From DASXRA01 sp036502575 (GTDB lineage Bacteria; Actinomycetota; Actinomycetes; Mycobacteriales; Jatrophihabitantaceae), in contig DASXYL010000081.1 in assembly GCA_036502575.1 (NCBI GenBank), positions 1 through 64,000 on the forward strand: a stretch of 64,000 bases of DNA. The letters are read 5' to 3'. Shown here in pieces: positions 33,890-42,771 of this stretch (positions are counted from its first letter, which is position 1; each line of letters starts with the position of its first letter). The notes under the pieces are model-generated. The model made no database searches and was not told the origin of the DNA. It saw nothing but the letters and a program-made list of their open reading frames with translations. The position numbers and the translations under genes are program-made.

Positions 33890-35529
33890 CAGTGGCCCCG
33901 TTGGGCGTCGCTCTTGCGCGGGTTGGCCGAGGAGGAGATGACGTACCGGCCGGTGCCGCGTCCGGGTCCGGTATGCAGCACGACCTGATCGCCCGACCGC
34001 GCGATGCACCCGCCCGACGCGGTGTTGAGGGTCGTCCACTCGAACCAGCGGATCCGGATGCGGGCCACCGTGTTGCGCGGCGCGGTGACGACGATGCGAA
34101 CAGCGTCCATCGAGACGAGCCGCGCTGGCGCGGCAACGATCGGCGCGGCTCCCTTCACGGCGTAGAGCGTCCAATGCTCGTCGTGCCAGATCGGTTGCAG
34201 GTAGGGGAGTCCGCCCTGAACGAGCGCCTTCTCGTGGCGTCCCCACGGGGTGAGCTTCGCGTCGGGCACCGCGACGTACTGGACGGCGTTGGTCGTGAGC
34301 CAGCTGCGGTAGGTGGCGGCTGTCGGGGGGTGTTTGAAGAACACGTCGTCGTTGAGCTTCTTGTCGACCTGGCGTAGCCAGCCCCTCGCCATCGGGACGT
34401 GCTTGGCGAGCAACGCGGCATCCCAGTGGCCGTTCATCTCGGGCACCTCGACCCGCCCGGTGAGTCGACCGTGCGCCTCGATCGCACTGACCAGCGGCCG
34501 GTAGTACGAGTCGTGCGTGGCGGGAACACCAGCGAGGCTGTATATCTCGGACGTGACCGGCGGCTGGGCCCACACCGCCAGGACGACGGCGATCGCCGCG
34601 ATCCAGGTGCGCCACTCGACGAAGGCGGCAATTATCGGGATTGCGAACAGCAGGCCCAGCCGCTCGGCGTTGCTGCCGATCGGTGAGGAGACCGACGCGG
34701 CGACGATGACGACGACCAGGTTGAGCGCGGCGCCGAGCTTGATCACGTTGTGCCGCATCGGTAGAAGCGCGATGACCAGGACGGACGCGACGACCGCGCG
34801 AACGATGCTCTCGGTCGGGAACGTCATCGCGGCGCCGTCGGCGAAGTAGACCGAGACGATGGCGGTGGCGGCTGCGCTCGCGCCGCCGAGGACGATCGCG
34901 TCCCCGATGCGCTTGCGCGCCAGGCCGGTGGCGGCGTAGACCCACAGGCCGAGGGTCACGACCGGGCTGGCCGCCCCGGCCAGAAACGCCAGGACGAACG
35001 CGCCGGCTCGGCGTTCGGACAGAATGACGAGCGCGGCGCCCAGCGCGCACACCAGCCCGCATTGGTAGGTGATGCGCCCGACCGCGACGTTGGCGACCTG
35101 GCAGACCGCCAGGGCGATGCCGCCCCACAGCGGCCGCATCGGCTCGGCCCGCTGCATCAGCCGGGTACCCAGCCAGGTGCCGAGGACGGCCATGAGCGCG
35201 CCGAGCAGCCGCGAACCGATCAGTCCGCCCAGCCACGGGGCCCAGAGTGAATAGCCGAACTGCAGGCTGCCGCCGAACCAGCGCAGATCGACCGGCGTGA
35301 ACGGATGGGCGTAGGCGAAGTCGGCGCGAGCCAGCTGGGCGGAGGTGTCCTGACCGGTGAGCGGCGCCAGAAGATAGATGCCGGCCAGCACCGCGGCGAC
35401 CGCGGTGGAGATGAGCGCCGGACGGTAGTCCGACGGATCGGATCGGGTGCCCTCGTCGTCACTGGGCCGAGCACGCAGAACCTCCGGCCGGAGGATAGCG
35501 ACGACGCCCACGACCGCACAGTCTGTCAT
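33886..35529 (-). CDS. multi-spanning membrane protein, possibly glycosyltransferase-related
   Basis: A 547-residue protein with about ten hydrophobic segments in the first 340 residues, then an extracytoplasmic C-terminal domain with conserved-looking aromatic patches (SYYRPLVSAIEAHGRL, WHDEHWTLYAV). The architecture resembles GT-C-like polytopic proteins, but I see no diagnostic motif. ATG 35529 is preferred over an upstream start at 35700, which would add 57 low-complexity residues antisense to comEA. It is convergent with degV (overlap CTAG) and divergent from comEA. Confidence 0.75.
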   Translation of the reverse strand: MTDCAVVGVVAILRPEVLRARPSDDEGTRSDPSDYRPALISTAVAAVLAGIYLLAPLTGQDTSAQLARADFAYAHPFTPVDLRWFGGSLQFGYSLWAPWLGGLIGSRLLGALMAVLGTWLGTRLMQRAEPMRPLWGGIALAVCQVANVAVGRITYQCGLVCALGAALVILSERRAGAFVLAFLAGAASPVVTLGLWVYAATGLARKRIGDAIVLGGASAAATAIVSVYFADGAAMTFPTESIVRAVVASVLVIALLPMRHNVIKLGAALNLVVVIVAASVSSPIGSNAERLGLLFAIPIIAAFVEWRTWIAAIAVVLAVWAQPPVTSEIYSLAGVPATHDSYYRPLVSAIEAHGRLTGRVEVPEMNGHWDAALLAKHVPMARGWLRQVDKKLNDDVFFKHPPTAATYRSWLTTNAVQYVAVPDAKLTPWGRHEKALVQGGLPYLQPIWHDEHWTLYAVKGAAPIVAAPARLVSMDAVRIVVTAPRNTVARIRIRWFEWTTLNTASGGCIARSGDQVVLHTGPGRGTGRYVISSSANPRKSDAQRGHC

Positions 35530-35603
35530 CCACAGGGCGGTTGTTCGTCCACAACCTCGCCGAATGTCGCCCGCGGGCTCGGCGACCGCCCTAGTTTCGG
35601 CCC

Positions 35604-36527
35604 GTGCGTGAACGTCGGGGGCCCGAGCGAGGCGAGCGCGCTCGGGTGGCTCGGCGGGTTCGGGCGGTGCTCGACCAGCACCGTCCGGCGGACTCGCCAT
35701 CGGTCGCAGGTCCGCCGGGCTGGGGTGGGGCGGAGCCCCATGACCGGGGTGTCACGGAACTGCCCGATCCGGCACCGGTCTCCGATCCGGCCCCGGTGAC
35801 CGATCCGGCCCCGGTGACCGATCCGGCACCGGTCGCCGATCCGGCACCGGTCGCCGCGGCGGCCAGGCACGCGATCGGCCCGCCGGGTCGGCTGTCCGGC
35901 TGGCTGCAGCAGCGGGGCATCCGCATCGACCCGGGCCATCGCGGCGGCGTCGCCATGGGGCTCGCCGCCGTGGTCGCGGCGGTGATCGCCGGTTGGTGGG
36001 TGCTCTCGAGCCGGCCCCACGCGATTGCCGTGGCCAGCTCGTCCGCATCCCGGGCGGTGCCGGCGAGCTCGAGTTCGGCCTCGGGCGCGGCCCGCGTCCG
36101 GGTTGTGGTCGATGTCGTGGGCAAGGTCCGCCATCCGGGCGTCTATCGCCTGGCCGACGGCGCTCGGGTCGACGATGCGTTGCGGACGGCCGGTGGAGCG
36201 CTGCCCGGGGTAGACCTGAGCTCGCTGAATCTGGCCCGCAAGCTCACCGACGGCGAGCAGATCGCGGTCGGCGTGGCCGGAGCCGCCCCCGGCGCGGCCG
36301 CCGCGCCGTCGGGCTCCGGCGCCGGGTCCGCGGCGGGGCTCGTCGACCTGAACACGTCCACCCTCGCGCAGCTCGACACGTTGCCGGGCGTAGGTCCGGT
36401 GCTCGCGCAGCGCATCCTCGACTGGCGTACGGCTCACGGCCGATTCGACTCGATCGACCAGTTGCGTGAGGTGACCGGAATCGGTCCGAGCCGATTCGAC
36501 GATTTGCGGCCACTGGTGACGGTGTGA
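35604..36527 (+). CDS. comEA: ComEA-like DNA receptor
   Basis: A 307-residue membrane-anchored DNA-binding protein. The N-terminal cytosolic part holds five DPAPV(T/A) repeats, followed by one membrane segment (about 115-135), an SLBB domain (about 165-220: VVVDVVGKVRHPGVYRLADG) and a C-terminal pair of helix-hairpin-helix motifs (LNTSTLAQLDTLPGVGPVLAQRIL, VTGIGPSRFDDLRP). It would bind incoming double-stranded DNA and pass it to ComEC, whose gene overlaps it by four bases (GTGA). Confidence 0.93.
   Translation: MRERRGPERGERARVARRVRAVLDQHRPADSPSVAGPPGWGGAEPHDRGVTELPDPAPVSDPAPVTDPAPVTDPAPVADPAPVAAAARHAIGPPGRLSGWLQQRGIRIDPGHRGGVAMGLAAVVAAVIAGWWVLSSRPHAIAVASSSASRAVPASSSSASGAARVRVVVDVVGKVRHPGVYRLADGARVDDALRTAGGALPGVDLSSLNLARKLTDGEQIAVGVAGAAPGAAAAPSGSGAGSAAGLVDLNTSTLAQLDTLPGVGPVLAQRILDWRTAHGRFDSIDQLREVTGIGPSRFDDLRPLVTV
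35766..35855 (+). repeat. five 18-bp tandem repeats in comEA
   Basis: GATCCGGC(A/C)CCGGT recurs at 35766, 35784, 35802, 35820 and 35838 with an 18-base period, encoding DPAPV plus a variable residue. The units are nearly identical, so copy number may vary between strains. Confidence 0.85.
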
Positions 36528-39133
36528 TCGCCCCGGCGGCGCCCCCGGGCGAATGGCTCGGGGCCGTGCGCGGTGTCGACCTGCGGCTGGCGCTCGGCGC
36601 CGGGGCGGCCTGGCTGGCGGTGATTGCCGGGCTCGGGTGGTCGCCGTCGAGGGTCGCGGTGTTGGGTCTCTCGGCGGTCGGCGTCGGTGCCTTGTTGCTC
36701 GTGCTGTCCCGTCGAGGCACCGCCGGTGCGGCGGCGGTAGCGCTTGGCGCCTTCTGCGTGGCGCTCGTGTCGCTGCCGCTCGCCGCCCGACTGGCCCAGG
36801 TCCGCGACTCGCCCCTGGCTGCGCCTGCTCGAGACCGGGTCGCCGTGACGGCCGAGGTGGTGGTCAGCTCGGATCCTCGGCCGTTGGCGGCCACCGGGCC
36901 CGGCGGCGGCGCGCGGATGGCCGTCGACGCGCGCGTCGTCTCGGTGGCCGTCGCCGGCCACGTGACCCGGGTGGGCGGTGCCGTCCTGGTGCTCGGCCCG
37001 GCCGGTGGATGGCGCGATGTGCTGCCCGGCCAGCGGGTGCGCCTGGACGCCCGGCTACAGCCGCCGTTGTCCGGCGATCTGCTCACCGCCGTGCTGGAGG
37101 AGCAGGCCGATCCGGTGCTGATCGGTCACCCGCCCTGGTGGCAACGCGCGGCGGGAACGGTGCGCTCCTCGCTGCGCACGGCATCCTCCGGCCTGCCCGA
37201 ACAGGAGCGAGGCTTGTTGCCCGGGCTGATCGACGGGGACACGAGCGGCCTCGATCCGGTCCTGTCCGAACGGTTCCGTACCGCGGGCCTGACGCACCTG
37301 GTCGCGGTGAGCGGGACGAATTGCGTGATCATCGTCGGCGCGGCGCTGCTCCTGTTGCGGCGCTTCGGGGCCGGTCCCGTGACGTGTGCGGTGGTCGGTC
37401 TCGTGGTGCTGATCGCGTTCGTCGTGGTGGCGCGGCCGTCGCCGAGCGTCCTACGGGCGGCCGTGATGGCGGCGATCGCGCTCGTCGCCCTCGCGACGGG
37501 TCGGCAGCGCGACGGTGTGCCGATGGTGTCGGCCGCGGTGCTCGGGCTGCTGGTCTGGCGACCGCAGCTGGCCGTCGACGCGGGGTTCGCGATGTCGGTG
37601 CTGGCTACCGGCGCGCTGCTGCTGATCGCGCCGGGATGGGCCGCTGCGCTGCGCCGGTGGCGGGTACCGCCGGTCATCGCGGAGTCGGCGGCGGTGGCCG
37701 CAGCGGCGCACGTCGTGACGGCTCCGGTGATCGCAGCCCTGTCCGGGCGGGTCAGCATCGTGGCGATCCCGGCGAACATGCTCGCGGAACCGGTGGTGGC
37801 GATCGTCACCGTGCTGGGCTTCTGCGCCGCAGTCACCGCACCGGTGTGCCTCGGGCTCGGGGCGTTCTTCGCGGAGCTCGCCGGCTGGCCGTGCCGGTGG
37901 CTCGTCGGCGTGGCCGAGTTCTTCGGCAGTCGACACGGTGCGACCGTGCCCTGGCCGAGCGGCGTCTTCGGCGGGCTGGCGCTACTGGCCGTCCTGCTCG
38001 CGTTGCTGCAGTTGGGCCGGCGCTCGGGTGCGCGACGGGTGCTGGCGACGGCCGCGGTGATTGCCGTGATCGTGCAGCTTCCGGTGCGGGAGCTGGTGTC
38101 CGGATGGCCGCCGCCGGGATGGCTGCTCGTGGCGTGCGACGTCGGGCAGGGCGATTCGCTCGTGTTGCCGGCCGGCAACGGCAGCGCCGTAGTAATCGAC
38201 GCCGGACCGGATCCGGTGCTGGTCGACCGGTGCCTGGCCGACCTGCACATATACGAGGTAGCGCTGCTGCTGCTGAGTCATTACCACGTGGATCACGTCG
38301 GCGGAGTGGCCGGCGTCTTCCACGGTCGCCACGTCGCCCAGGTCGTCACCGGTCCGCTGGCCGAGCCCGCCTCGGGCGTCGAGATCGTTCGGAACGTCCT
38401 CGGCGATCATGGACTGCAGGTGGAGCGGGCCGTCGTGGGGCTCGGCCTGGACGTCGGCCAGGTTCACCTCGACGTGCTGGCCCCGGCCTTCGCGATGCGC
38501 GGCACCAGGTCGGATCCGAACAACTCCTCGCTGATCCTGCGAGCCACCGTCCGCGGCCTGCGGTTGCTGCTTCCCGGTGATGCCGAGGTGGAAGAACAGC
38601 AGTCCGCGCTGGCGGCGGGCGTCGACCTCACCGCGGACGTGCTCAAGGTTCCCCACCACGGCAGCGCGTACTCCGATCCGCAGTTCCTGCAGGCAGTACA
38701 CGCCAAGTTGGCCGTCATCTCGGTCGGGCGGCACAACGACTACGGCCACCCGTCGCCGCTGCTGCTCGCCGAGCTCGGGCAGCTGGGCGTGCCGGTACGC
38801 CGCACCGATCAGGACGGCGATGTGGCCGTCGTCGACGATGGCGCTCACGCGCTGAGCGCGGTCGTCCGTGGCTCGAGGGCGAGCACGGTCGGACTCGGTG
38901 TCACGGCACCGCGATGGCCGTCGGACGGGCATGCCACGATGAACGGATGGCAGCCAGCGCGCTCGACGACATCGACTTCGGCCGCGAGCTTCCTGCGGTC
39001 GTGTTGCTCGTCGGCGACGACGAGTTCCTCGCCGCCCGTGCCCTCGAGCAGGTCACCGCCGCGGCCCGTCGCGTCGATCCGGAGATCGACGTGCACGAGC
39101 GCGCCGGGTCCGACGTCGGTGACGGCGAGCTGA
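36524..39133 (+). CDS. comEC: ComEC/Rec2 DNA uptake channel protein
   Basis: An 869-residue membrane protein for DNA transport. An N-terminal DUF4131-like region is followed by the competence domain with many membrane segments (GLTHLVAVSGTNCVIIVGAALLLL is the family hallmark). A metallo-beta-lactamase-like domain (about 540-780) has HYHVDH starting at His586 and PHHGSAYSD. Family proteins normally end soon after that domain; here about 70 low-complexity Ser/Thr/Arg-rich residues continue for 187 bases into holA in another frame. A lost stop or a frameshift near 38,880-38,950 is likely. Confidence 0.9.
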   Translation: MIAPAAPPGEWLGAVRGVDLRLALGAGAAWLAVIAGLGWSPSRVAVLGLSAVGVGALLLVLSRRGTAGAAAVALGAFCVALVSLPLAARLAQVRDSPLAAPARDRVAVTAEVVVSSDPRPLAATGPGGGARMAVDARVVSVAVAGHVTRVGGAVLVLGPAGGWRDVLPGQRVRLDARLQPPLSGDLLTAVLEEQADPVLIGHPPWWQRAAGTVRSSLRTASSGLPEQERGLLPGLIDGDTSGLDPVLSERFRTAGLTHLVAVSGTNCVIIVGAALLLLRRFGAGPVTCAVVGLVVLIAFVVVARPSPSVLRAAVMAAIALVALATGRQRDGVPMVSAAVLGLLVWRPQLAVDAGFAMSVLATGALLLIAPGWAAALRRWRVPPVIAESAAVAAAAHVVTAPVIAALSGRVSIVAIPANMLAEPVVAIVTVLGFCAAVTAPVCLGLGAFFAELAGWPCRWLVGVAEFFGSRHGATVPWPSGVFGGLALLAVLLALLQLGRRSGARRVLATAAVIAVIVQLPVRELVSGWPPPGWLLVACDVGQGDSLVLPAGNGSAVVIDAGPDPVLVDRCLADLHIYEVALLLLSHYHVDHVGGVAGVFHGRHVAQVVTGPLAEPASGVEIVRNVLGDHGLQVERAVVGLGLDVGQVHLDVLAPAFAMRGTRSDPNNSSLILRATVRGLRLLLPGDAEVEEQQSALAAGVDLTADVLKVPHHGSAYSDPQFLQAVHAKLAVISVGRHNDYGHPSPLLLAELGQLGVPVRRTDQDGDVAVVDDGAHALSAVVRGSRASTVGLGVTAPRWPSDGHATMNGWQPARSTTSTSAASFLRSCCSSATTSSSPPVPSSRSPPRPVASIRRSTCTSAPGPTSVTAS

Positions 39134-39936
39134 GCGAGATGCTCAGCCCATCGCTGTTCGGTACGCGGCGGCTCGTCGTGATCGCGTCCGCGCAGGACCT
39201 CAAGGCCGCGATGATCGAGTCGGTCACCGAGCTCATGCGCGCTCCCGCCGAGGACGTCTGCCTGGTGTTGGTGCACCCGGGCGGTGCCAAGGGCAAAGGG
39301 TTGTTGGCCGCGGCTCGCAGCGCCAAAGCGCTCGAGATCTCGTGCGCCCGGCTCACCCGTTCCGATGAGCGATTGTCGTTCGTACGCAGCGAGGTGCGCC
39401 GGGCCGGGGGCTCGATCACTCCGGACGCGGTGGCTCTCGTCCTGGACGCGGTCGGCAGCGATCTGCGTGAGCTGTCGATGGCCGCGGTGCAACTGGTGGG
39501 GGATTCCGGCGGACCGGTCGACTCGAAGATCGTCGCTGAGTATCACCGTGGGCGGGCTGAGGTCTCGGGATTCGCCGTGGCTGATCGGGCCGTGCTGGGC
39601 GATGTCGCCGGCGCGCTGGAGACCCTGCGGTGGGCGCTGTCGGTCGGAGTGCCCCATGTCGTCATTGCCGACGCCCTCGCCGACGGAGTGCGGACCATCA
39701 CCCGGGTAACCGCCGCGGGCCGCGGCAACCCCTACGAGCTGGCGCAACAGCTCGGCATGCCGCCGTGGAAGGTGAAGCGGGCCCTGAGTCAGGTGCGGGG
39801 CTGGAGCGAGCCTGGGCTTCGGCGCGCGCTGATGGTGGTTGCCGACCTCAACGCGGACGTCAAAGGAGTGGCGGTCGACCCCGGCTACGCCCTCGAGCGG
39901 GCGATCGGACGGCTGCGCGAGGCGCGGGCCGCCTAG
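38947..39936 (+). CDS. holA: DNA polymerase III delta subunit
   Basis: A 329-residue clamp-loader subunit: PAVVLLVGDDEFLAARALEQV at the start, SLFGTRRLVVI, and a C-terminal domain with RGNPYELAQQLGMPPWKVKRALSQ. ATG 38947 gives the family start; an ATG at 38914 would add 11 residues. The comEC frame runs through its first 187 bases. The order comEA-comEC-holA-(rpsT) is the normal actinobacterial one. Confidence 0.94.
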   Translation: MAASALDDIDFGRELPAVVLLVGDDEFLAARALEQVTAAARRVDPEIDVHERAGSDVGDGELSEMLSPSLFGTRRLVVIASAQDLKAAMIESVTELMRAPAEDVCLVLVHPGGAKGKGLLAAARSAKALEISCARLTRSDERLSFVRSEVRRAGGSITPDAVALVLDAVGSDLRELSMAAVQLVGDSGGPVDSKIVAEYHRGRAEVSGFAVADRAVLGDVAGALETLRWALSVGVPHVVIADALADGVRTITRVTAAGRGNPYELAQQLGMPPWKVKRALSQVRGWSEPGLRRALMVVADLNADVKGVAVDPGYALERAIGRLREARAA

Positions 39937-39998
39937 AGCGGTGGGCTACGCGGCGGCGGCTGCTGGAGCGGCCGCCGGCTGCGGTGGGTGGTGCCCAG

Positions 39999-40259
39999 CT
40001 ACAGGCTGTTGGCCCGGTCCGCCATCGCGGACTTCTTGTTCGCCGCCTGGTTGGCGTGGATCACGCCCTTGCTGGCCGCCTTGTCGAGCTGGCGGGCGGC
40101 GGTGCGCATAGCGGTCTGCGCCGCGTCGCGGTCACCGGCGTCAGCGGCCTCGCGGAAGCGACGGACTGCCGTCTTCAGCGCGGACTTGACGCTCTTGTTG
40201 CGCAGCCGCGCGTTCTCGTTGGTCCGGATCCGCTTGATCTGGGACTTGATGTTCGCCAC
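39999..40259 (-). CDS. rpsT: 30S ribosomal protein S20
   Basis: An 86-residue protein starting (GTG)ANIKSQIKRIRTNENARLRN and ending NKKSAMADRANSL, the S20 pattern. The GTG at 40259 matches the family start; the longer open frame upstream is not coding. It is convergent with holA. Its leader of roughly 95 bases could allow autoregulation. Confidence 0.97.
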   Translation of the reverse strand: MANIKSQIKRIRTNENARLRNKSVKSALKTAVRRFREAADAGDRDAAQTAMRTAARQLDKAASKGVIHANQAANKKSAMADRANSL

Positions 40260-40358
40260 GAAGGAAGCCTCGAATTGGTCAGTTACCGGATTGGGAGCCG
40301 TCCGTGCGTCCCCGAGGGGGCGGCGACACGTACGCCAGGGCGTGCGGACAACCACGCC

Positions 40359-40388
40359 AGGTTACCAGGGCTACACGATCGCCCCCAA
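40359..40388 (-). promoter_or_regulatory. possible rpsT promoter
   Basis: Read on the minus strand: TTGGGG (40388-40383), an 18-base spacer and TAACCT (40364-40359). A small hairpin GGCGTG/CACGCC (40339-40358) would lie at the start of the transcript. Confidence 0.35.
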
Positions 40389-40473
40389 ATCCCCGCGCTG
40401 GTGCCCGTTATGAGCACCGCCGAGGCGGTCCGCGGGCGCCGACCTCGGCTGGTCGCATCGGCGCCCCAGAGGC

Positions 40474-40854
40474 CTACTTGCCGCGGACCGTGACGAGCTC
40501 GAACTTCGTGTACAGGTAGGTTCGCACGCCGTCCTCGCTGCTCGTGACCTCCGAGATCGGGAGGTCGTCGCCGCTGTCGGTCGAGACGGCCAGTGCTGCG
40601 CCGTCGGCGAAGTACACGTTGGAGTCGACGGGCGCGATGTCGGTCAGCTGCACGACGACGTAGCGCCCCGAGAGCGACTTGACGAGCGTTCGCTCGTCAT
40701 TGGGCGCGCCGCCGCCCAGGGTCGACGGGTTCGGGTACACGGCCAGCACTTCCTGCCAGTCGTCGTCCCCGCCGGGGGAGGTGTTGACCAGATCGCCGAC
40801 CTTCAGGTCAGCCGCGGCAACTCGATACTCGGTGATGGCTCGCTGATCGGTCAT
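40474..40854 (-). CDS. hypothetical cytosolic protein
   Basis: A 126-residue protein that I do not recognise, rich in beta strands: VAAADLKVGDLVNTSPGGDDDWQEVLAVYPNP, RYVVVQLTDIAPVDSNVYFADG. The first segment has the look of a small SH3-like or Hint-like barrel. There is no signal peptide or membrane helix. The ATG overlaps the stop of a 22-codon frame (ATGA), and GGAAGGGAG lies upstream. Confidence 0.65.
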   Translation of the reverse strand: MTDQRAITEYRVAAADLKVGDLVNTSPGGDDDWQEVLAVYPNPSTLGGGAPNDERTLVKSLSGRYVVVQLTDIAPVDSNVYFADGAALAVSTDSGDDLPISEVTSSEDGVRTYLYTKFELVTVRGK

Positions 40855-40919
40855 GCCCGGACTCCCTTCCGGACGGCGGCCGGCGCGGGCACGAGTGACG
40901 CATCGATTCGCTCGGTCAT
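40851..40919 (-). CDS. 22-residue coupled microORF
   Basis: The frame reads MTERIDASLVPAPAAVRKGV plus RA. Its ATG overlaps the ltrA stop (ATGA), and its TGA overlaps the next ATG (ATGA). It contains the ribosome-binding site of the following gene. It may be a small protein or simply a coupling device; it has no recognisable domain. Confidence 0.3.
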   Translation of the reverse strand: MTERIDASLVPAPAAVRKGVRA

Positions 40920-42075
40920 GCGGTCATCTTCTCCGACGCCGCCCGCATGGTCACAGCCGGGCCGCTCTCCACCCGGCGCTCGACGACCAGAGCGCTGCCC
41001 AGGATGATCGCGACCGTGGCCAGCTCGGCTGCCGCCGACCAGTGTCGTCCGACCAGGAACGCGATCAAGCAGGCCAGCCCTCCGAGCGCGCGCGGCAGCG
41101 GCGGCCCGAAGTGCAGTGCCAGCCGAAAGTCGGCCGAGCCGAGCGCGAACAGCCCGGCGCCACACGCGATGAGCCAGGCGCCGGCCGACGACGCCTCCGC
41201 GAACAGGTCGTGCACCGCGAGGTGCGTCCCGGCCGCGATGAGCAGAATGCCGAAGATCATGAGGAAGTGCGCGAGGAAGTAGCCGGTGATCGCCCAGATC
41301 GGGCGCTTCGACGGCGGCGCCACCTCCATGGCCGACGCCGCGCGTTCGTCGTCCCCGCCTAAGTACATCCACCACATGACCGCGGCGGCGACCAGGCCCG
41401 CTAGGACGCCGACGGCCAAGCGGAACTCGACGTGCTGGTGTTCGCCGGCCAGCGCGATGCTGACGAGCGACTCGCCGAGCACGATCAGGATCACCAGCCC
41501 GTGCCGCTCGCCGAAGTGGGTGGCGTTGATCTGGAAGTTCTCCCCGACCCGGATCACGATCGGGGTTATCAATTGCACGACGACGGCGACGCTCCAGAGG
41601 ATCCAGTCGGCGGTTCCGTGCGCCCAGGCCGCCGCGAGGACGAGCCCGGACGAGAGCAGATTCCACGGCAGGAAGCGGGCAACCGGGCGGATGGCCGCCG
41701 ATCCGATGTAGACGATGAAGCCGGCCGCATGGACGAGCACGACCACGAGGTAAGCGATCCCGAACGCGAGGCCACTGTCACCGAACGCCGACGGCACCGC
41801 GAGCGAGCACACGAAGAAGGCGGCCATGGCAGCGAGCAGGATGCCGCGCCGGGCGGGCGTGTCCGGTCCGCTGGCGTTGGTCAGCCAGGCATAGCCGCCG
41901 TACATCCAATAGATGATCGACAGGGTTATCGCGGCGCGGGCGACGCCACTGCCGCTCGGGGCGTCGACGATGTCGCGGCGACCTGGGTGATCGTGAAGAC
42001 GAAGACGAGGTCGAAGAACAGCTCGAGCGTCGACACCCGGATCGGTGGATCGGCGAATGTGGCGGTGGTGGTCAC
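40916..42075 (-). pseudogene. ltrA: low temperature requirement protein A (LtrA), frameshifted
   Basis: The N-terminal part (from GTG 42075) reads RVSTLELFFDLVFVFTITQVA, the LtrA signature. The frame then breaks near 41971-41981 and ends at 41926. The remainder (AAITLSIIYWMYGGYAW onward) continues in another frame through about nine membrane segments, including GENFQINATHFGERHGLVILIVLGESL, to 40916. Restoring one base joins the two halves to about 386 residues. This is either a true frameshift or a sequencing error. LtrA proteins are polytopic membrane proteins of unknown function. Confidence 0.8.
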
Positions 42076-42087
42076 CGCCACATCCTG
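42073..42087 (-). promoter_or_regulatory. -10-like hexamer before ltrA
   Basis: On the minus strand CAGGAT (42087-42082) is followed by six bases and the GTG at 42075, the leaderless spacing. Confidence 0.45.
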
Positions 42088-42100
42088 GCGACTCCGAGCG

Positions 42101-42694
42101 TCAGTTGGCGACCGTGAAACGCTGCCGGCGATGTTCCGGGGTCTCGATCTCGTCGAGGACCGCGACGGCGTAGTCCTCGTAGGAGATGTGCTCGCCGGCC
42201 GGCTCGTCGAGTGCGGTGAGGTACTTGCCGGTGCGCTCACCGGCTGAGATCTCCGGCGCCGGCGAGAGGTAGGTCCAGTCGACGTCCGGACCGGCTGCTC
42301 GCAGCAGGTCGAGCGCCTGCGTCTGCAGCAGCGCCCCGGCCTTCCATGCTTGCGGGAAGTTCGGCAAGTCGACCAACCGGGTCCCCGAGGACGTCAGCAG
42401 GCTGCCGGCGCCGCCGACGACGATCAGCCGGGTCGTTCCGGCATGTGCGATCAGGTCATGGATGCTGTCGAGGAACGTCTCGTTGGTATTCAGTGCGGAG
42501 ACGACGACGTCGTGTGAGCCGGCGATGCGTTCGACGAACGCGGGGTCGGCGGCGTTCCCGGTCACGAACGTCGCGCCGTCGGCAACAGCGCGCTCGGTGC
42601 GTCCGATACCGGTGACCTCGTGTCCGCGGCGGAGTGCCTCGGCGACGAGGCGAGGTCCGATATTCCCGGTAGCGCCATAGATAGCTATCTTCAT
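42101..42694 (-). CDS. NmrA/SDR-like NAD(P)-binding protein
   Basis: A 197-residue atypical SDR with the N-terminal dinucleotide motif YGATGNIG (residues 6-13), then GHEVTGIGRTERA and VVVSALNTNE. No catalytic Tyr-xxx-Lys is obvious. ATG 42694 is preceded by GGAGG; a longer start at 42754 has no site. It is divergent from an hxlR gene, a very common pairing in which the HxlR protein controls the reductase-like gene. Confidence 0.9.
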   Translation of the reverse strand: MKIAIYGATGNIGPRLVAEALRRGHEVTGIGRTERAVADGATFVTGNAADPAFVERIAGSHDVVVSALNTNETFLDSIHDLIAHAGTTRLIVVGGAGSLLTSSGTRLVDLPNFPQAWKAGALLQTQALDLLRAAGPDVDWTYLSPAPEISAGERTGKYLTALDEPAGEHISYEDYAVAVLDEIETPEHRRQRFTVAN

Positions 42695-42734
42695 CGATTC
42701 CTCCAGATTTGGTGACCGATCTCGACAGTAACTG

Positions 42735-42771
42735 AAGGTAACTGAGTACTTCAACGTGCTATGGTTACCTT
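42735..42771. promoter_or_regulatory. operator region between the NmrA-like gene and hxlR
   Basis: AAGGTAAC (42735-42742) is complementary to GTTACCTT (42764-42771). The copy next to hxlR overlaps a -10 hexamer, TATGGT (42760-42765), which lies six bases before the GTG at 42772. GTAACT and GTACT words repeat in between. This fits an HxlR dimer controlling both directions. Confidence 0.55.
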
